Origin: Beroe ovata
Lineage: Eukaryota > Ctenophora > Nuda > Beroida > Beroidae
Assembly (NCBI GenBank): GCA_946803715.1
Contig: CAMPET010000047.1
Coordinates: 228,435 to 273,835, forward strand
Reading direction: 5' to 3'
Length of the DNA stretch: 45,401 bases
Positions 41,487 to 45,401 of the stretch are shown here, in pieces; positions within the stretch are counted from its first letter, which is position 1, and every line of letters begins with the position of its first letter. Under the pieces are notes generated by a model. It ran no database searches and was not told where the DNA came from. It saw nothing but the letters and a program-made list of their open reading frames with translations. The position numbers and the translations under genes are program-made.

Positions 41487-44441
41487 ATGACTGTTCTTGG
41501 GCGAGATATTGGACCTCTGCGAATTTGTCAAATCAGCCACCTTACAGGGACAAGTTCAACTTCAGAATTATCCCATAATACCCATAATTTGGAGGAAACT
41601 AATTACATAACTCTCTTGGGTACTGTTTGATCATTGACAATCTACTTTCTGTAAATGTTGCACACAAAGTTATGATTGGTAAACAATTATGAAATAAGTC
41701 ATTGAATCCTATATACTATCCAGGCTTGATAAAACAGCTGTGCGATATTGCAACTCATGCTGATGAAGTATTTACTGGTCTCCATGAGATTGCTAAAGAG
41801 TGAGTGCAAATGCTTATTTTTTCTGATCCATATTCTGTCTATTACAGGGATTAGGTACTCATGAGTATCAAAAATGTTTTCATAGTTACTAAGGCAAAAC
41901 ATCCCCAGCACTGTGGCAAGGACCAAAGTTCTACATAAGAAGGTCACTGCATTGAGTGAATGCTTGAACAATGGTTCTCAATTATCCCAGGATGACAAAC
42001 CCTGTTTGGGTCCAGGTGTTGTCATCAAGCAACAGTCAATATTCTCTAAAACAACTCGACCTGACAATGTAAGTACTATTATGTTCTGTTTTCATTTATT
42101 TTCCATGGAATTAATCCAAGTTATGTTAAGCGATGAGATGTGGAATCAGCTATCATTGATTGTCATGAAAACGCAGGTGAAGGAGTATTATGAAGCATCT
42201 GAAGGCAAACCACCTCTTCATGAGTTTGTAGACTACATATCGCTTGATGAGATGGATAGATCAGTTCATCCTCATGTTAGTAAAACAGTTCTTTTCATAA
42301 GTTAAGTACTGTACAAGTGTTCATTTATAAATCTACTGTATCTTCTCAAGTCCAATTTTCACAATATTTTCTTAATCTCTTGGGGTTTGGTCAGATGTCG
42401 TATAGTTTAAGCACATCACATAATCAACACACAATTGTATTAACAACTCTCACTATGAAATTTAATATCTCCTTTTAAATTGCTATTTGTCACCAAATCA
42501 ACTGTCATACTTCAAATTGAATAAAATAATCAATGGAGTTCAGTATAGTAAGGACCACTTTCCACTTTGTGCCTACATCACAGGCTATAGGAAGCTAACT
42601 TATTCCAATGCATACCATGTTCCAGATTGAGACAGGCATAACAAATGTGTTATAATGTCTTGTATTGTATGTGTATTTCTTTCAACACTTGGCTCAAGAT
42701 GAAATATACACTCAACATTCAACTGATGTTCTTAACTTTACGTACAGCAAGCTATATCTATACTATTGAACACTATCTAGCATAGTTCAGTTCACATAGA
42801 ATGTTCTGGTTATAGTGTAATTTATAGTGGAGTTGAGTGCTGACCATGGAAGTGTGACAACAGGGCATAAGTTGTTGCTGTTGAAGTGTAATAGGCACTA
42901 GGCAGGGACCTACGCATATCGAGTATGCAAACTCTATCTGATCTCTTGAAACTGAACCATGGAACAGACCTAAATTTCCTTGCTCTTTACGTTTGTGTAC
43001 AGGGCGCTGCCCTGCCCCTGTCATGAAATACATTTTCCATTATGACTCGACGAATGTTATTCGCATAACTATTAACATAATACCCTACATTCAACTAGAA
43101 AATAGAGTTGTTTAGCAACGAAGTACATGAGATCGAATTATCCACTGTCGATCTCATGAACGCCAATGTGTGAACAAAAATCATCCTGTAACTTCGTAAT
43201 TTCAGAAACTGTACTCGGACCCCGCCCTATTTTTCAATGCCTGGGTTGATCTAATGGAGAAGGAGAGTGAACAATTCAAGAAGGCGAGGAAACGATCATT
43301 CAAGAGGACCAAAGAGGAACATCCAAGTGCTAAGATTGCAACTTTGAAGAAAAAAGTTCACGATCCTAAGAGCAAAACGTATGACATTGGAATGAACAAA
43401 AACTCTAAATTAGAGAAGGCAATATGAAGAGATGTCGAGGACGGCATATTACACCCATATGTATCACAGGTATGTCATGGTTGACGTTGCCCCACACTAC
43501 GCCACATTGCCTCTCAAGGCACTCAAGGAGGCAGAGGAAATGTCTCATTCATCGACACTGAACAGGAAAAAATACGGAGATCCAGTGCCTAAATCAGGTG
43601 AATATATCCGCCCTATCATGATATTCTTCAACTTGTCCCCTTTGAAATACCCAAACACGTGTCTGAGTGCATGTCCTTACGAAATATCGAATCCATCTTG
43701 AAACCCTATCTATATAGTTCTGACCGTATTCCCGTAAGGACTGTCTCCAGACCTAAGCAGCTCTAGATCTCCGACTGTTTCGTCTCAAGACGGTGGTTTC
43801 TTTTCACCTCCACAATCTGGGAACAAGTCAGTGGAAACAAACAGAGCATACCATCACTGCACCAGCACACCGTTAACCAGCAGTTCCCCTAAGAAAGCGG
43901 AAACATCAAGTGCCTCTTCAGCAGATGGTGAGTTGTCAGGGGCAATGGTATCAGGATAGGATTTCTGCAAAGAAAGGTGTATTTCAGTTTATATATTCTC
44001 AGATCACGTTGATGTGAACCAAATTTCGCTGGAAATGAAACCGGCGAAGCCCACTTCTGCGCCTCCGCCTCCTCCCCCAGCGCCGCCAATTCCCGTCCCA
44101 ACTGCGCCATCCTCTCGTGAGTGTCGCGTGTTATGACTTATGTGTCACATGTTATGTGTCACTTGTCGTTATAATAGCACCTGATCAGTCACGTGTCGTA
44201 ATAATAGCACGTGTTTAGTCACACGTAGAGTGCAAACATCCCCCCTTGTTCAGAGCCCGAGAATTCGCCGCCACCCTTCATGCCACCTCCCGTTCCGGAA
44301 GTGGCAATCAAGCCGCCAGAACTGACAGCGGTGCAGCGGGTACTCCGAACTAACGTCGTTCCACAAACGCGGGACAGAGACGTGATGTTGGAGATGATCA
44401 GGTCTAGCAGCTTCAGTCTCAAGCCTGTCTCTAAAAATATG
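41487..44441 (+). CDS. WASF: WAVE/WASF family actin-nucleation promoting factor (3' end outside window)
   Basis: WAVE activates Arp2/3 downstream of Rac within the WAVE regulatory complex. Exons: 41487-41619, 41724-41799, 41909-42068, 42177-42275, 43206-43355, 43414-43469, 43761-43927, 44003-44116, 44254-44441, continuing beyond. The WAVE homology domain is visible: MTVLGRDIGPLRICQISHL, LIKQLCDIATHADEVFTGLH, VKEYYEASEGKPPLHEF, YSDPALFFNAWVDLMEKE and a basic KKKRRQYEEM. Pro-rich blocks and a WH2-like helix (RDVMLEMIRSS then LKPV) follow; the C and acidic regions should lie past the window. Intron 43356-43413 is only 58 nt; reading through it meets a stop. The join from 43469 to 43761 is the least certain. 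The last visible 5' splice site seeds the tandem array that follows. Confidence 0.85.
42276..43205. other. Long WAVE intron
   Basis: A 930-bp AT-rich intron. I see no gene, repeat or RNA in it. Confidence 0.6.
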
Positions 44442-44700
44442 GTGAGCCGTGAGTAGTGTCTCGTATGCCTGTCTCTAAAAATATGGTGAGTAGTGTCTCT
44501 TGCTAACTTGTTTCTAAAGATGTGGTGAGTAGTGTCTCTTGCTAACTTGTCTCTAGAAATATGGTGAGTTGTGTTTCGCGTGCCTGTCTCTAAAAATATG
44601 GTGAGTTGTGTCTCTTGCAAACTTGTCTCTAGAGATATGGTGAGTAGTGTCTCGTATGCTTGTCTCTAGAGATATGGTGATAGTGTCTCGTATGCTTGGT
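44425..44700. repeat. 37-39-bp tandem array containing a WAVE 5' splice site, block 1
   Basis: Eight or so units resembling tgtctctaaaaatatggtgagtagtgtctcgtatgc. The first unit includes the end of WAVE exon 9 and its GTGAGC donor; later units carry GTGAGT. Confidence 0.95.
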
Positions 44701-44890
44701 GAGTTGTCAACTGTAGTACATCTGTTACATCTTGTCGTTACAGTTCTATCAAAGTAGTTGGATCTCTCCCCATGGCCCTCTCTCCCCATAGCAGTGCATT
44801 ATTATATATAATAAGGAGATCTGCAAATCTAAATCAGAGAGAGCTGTTTTTGTGATTAGCTTGCATCCTCCACCATCCTCTTTGTGTGTG
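44701..44890. repeat. Unique spacer of duplicated block, copy 1
   Basis: It runs from gagttgtcaactg to cctctttgtgtgtg and recurs with small changes at 45178-45401. Confidence 0.9.
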
Positions 44891-44892
44891 TG

Positions 44893-45180
44893 NGTGGTGA
44901 GTAGTGTCTCGTATGCGTGTCTCTAGGTATATGGTGAGTAGTGTCTCGAGTGCGTGACTCGAGAGATGTGGTGAGTAGTGTCTCGCGTACATGTCTCTAG
45001 AGATGTGGTGAGTAGTGTCTCGTATGCGTGTCTCTAGAAATATGGTGAGTAGTGTCTCGAGTGCGTGACTCTAGAGATGTGGTGAGTTGTGTTTCGCGTG
45101 CATGTCTCTTGAAATGCAAATTCGTTTCTAAAGATGTGGTGAGTAGTGTCCTGTATGCGTGTCTCTAGAGATGTAGTGAG
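44893..45180. repeat. 37-39-bp tandem array, block 2
   Basis: A second set of about eight units with the same ggtgagtagtgtctcg core, starting after an unresolved base at 44892. Confidence 0.95.
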
Positions 45181-45364
45181 TTGTCAAGTGTCAACTGTTG
45201 TGCATATGTTACACATATGTTACATCTTGTCGTTACAGTTCTATCAAAGTAGTTGGATCTCTCCCCATGGCCCTTTCTCCCCATAGCAGTGCATTATTAT
45301 ATAAGGAGATCTGCAAATCAGAGAGAGCTGTTTTTGTGATTAGCTTGCATCCTCCACCATCCTC

Positions 45365-45401
<37 letters not shown>
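45178..45401. repeat. Duplicated spacer copy 2 ending in GT microsatellite
   Basis: Matches 44701-44890 at an offset of about 477-495 bp and ends in a GT run that reaches the window edge. Confidence 0.9.

Noticed and set aside
43470-43760. Extra WAVE exon in 43480-43600 (KALKEAEEMSHSS frame)
   Set aside because: No acceptor gives the phase required by the exon ending at 43469, whereas direct joining to 43761 keeps frame. Not fully excluded.
44219-44789. Minus-strand frames with repeated THHIFRD units
   Set aside because: These are reverse-strand translations of the 39-bp splice-site array; the period is a multiple of three in part, which keeps them open by chance.

Overview
This is a gene-dense nuclear segment from an animal, about 42% G+C by eye, with 18 recognisable protein-coding genes. 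Exons are joined by short introns (49 bp to about 1.4 kb) with standard GT-AG signals. The gene set is metazoan: IRE1, a DRAM/FRAG1-type membrane protein, RPB2, Beclin-1, APC11, MUL1, COG5, CYB5R4, cyclin C, SLBP, ARL16 and WAVE/WASF, plus ribosomal proteins S3A and S11. Several gene starts have a splice-acceptor-like AG within 0-12 nt of the ATG, and same-strand neighbours are only 130-480 bp apart. That pattern fits a compact, spliced-leader-using early-branching animal such as a ctenophore or glass sponge. This is an inference and I cannot name the species.

Layout. Positions 1-21801 are a continuous minus-strand run. Read from right to left it is RPS11, COG5, an unrecognised 263-aa protein, RPS3A, MUL1, APC11, an unrecognised 207-aa membrane protein, BECN1, POLR2B and IRE1. 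IRE1 runs off the left edge, and an intronless DRAM-like gene sits inside one of its kinase-domain introns. Positions 21802-22822 are a divergent intergenic region that holds a nested foldback element.

Positions 22823-45401 are a plus-strand run: CYB5R4, a three-zinc-finger protein (ZF-A), cyclin C, SLBP, a paralogous three-zinc-finger RS protein (ZF-B), ARL16 and WAVE (cut by the right edge). An intron of ZF-B carries a well-preserved tRNA-Leu(CAA) of bacterial type followed by a run of nine T. The 1.8 kb between ARL16 and WAVE holds two adjacent foldback elements. The last kilobase is a tandem array built from the 5' splice site of a WAVE exon and duplicated as a block.

Functions are mostly cell housekeeping: transcription (RPB2, cyclin C), translation, histone mRNA processing (SLBP), mitosis (APC11), Golgi traffic (COG5), actin nucleation (WAVE) and cilium-related GTPase (ARL16). 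IRE1, Beclin-1, the DRAM-like protein and MUL1 are all connected to ER stress, autophagy or mitophagy and lie within 15 kb on one strand; whether that means anything is open. Exon boundaries were assigned by hand from reading frame, family alignment and splice consensus.
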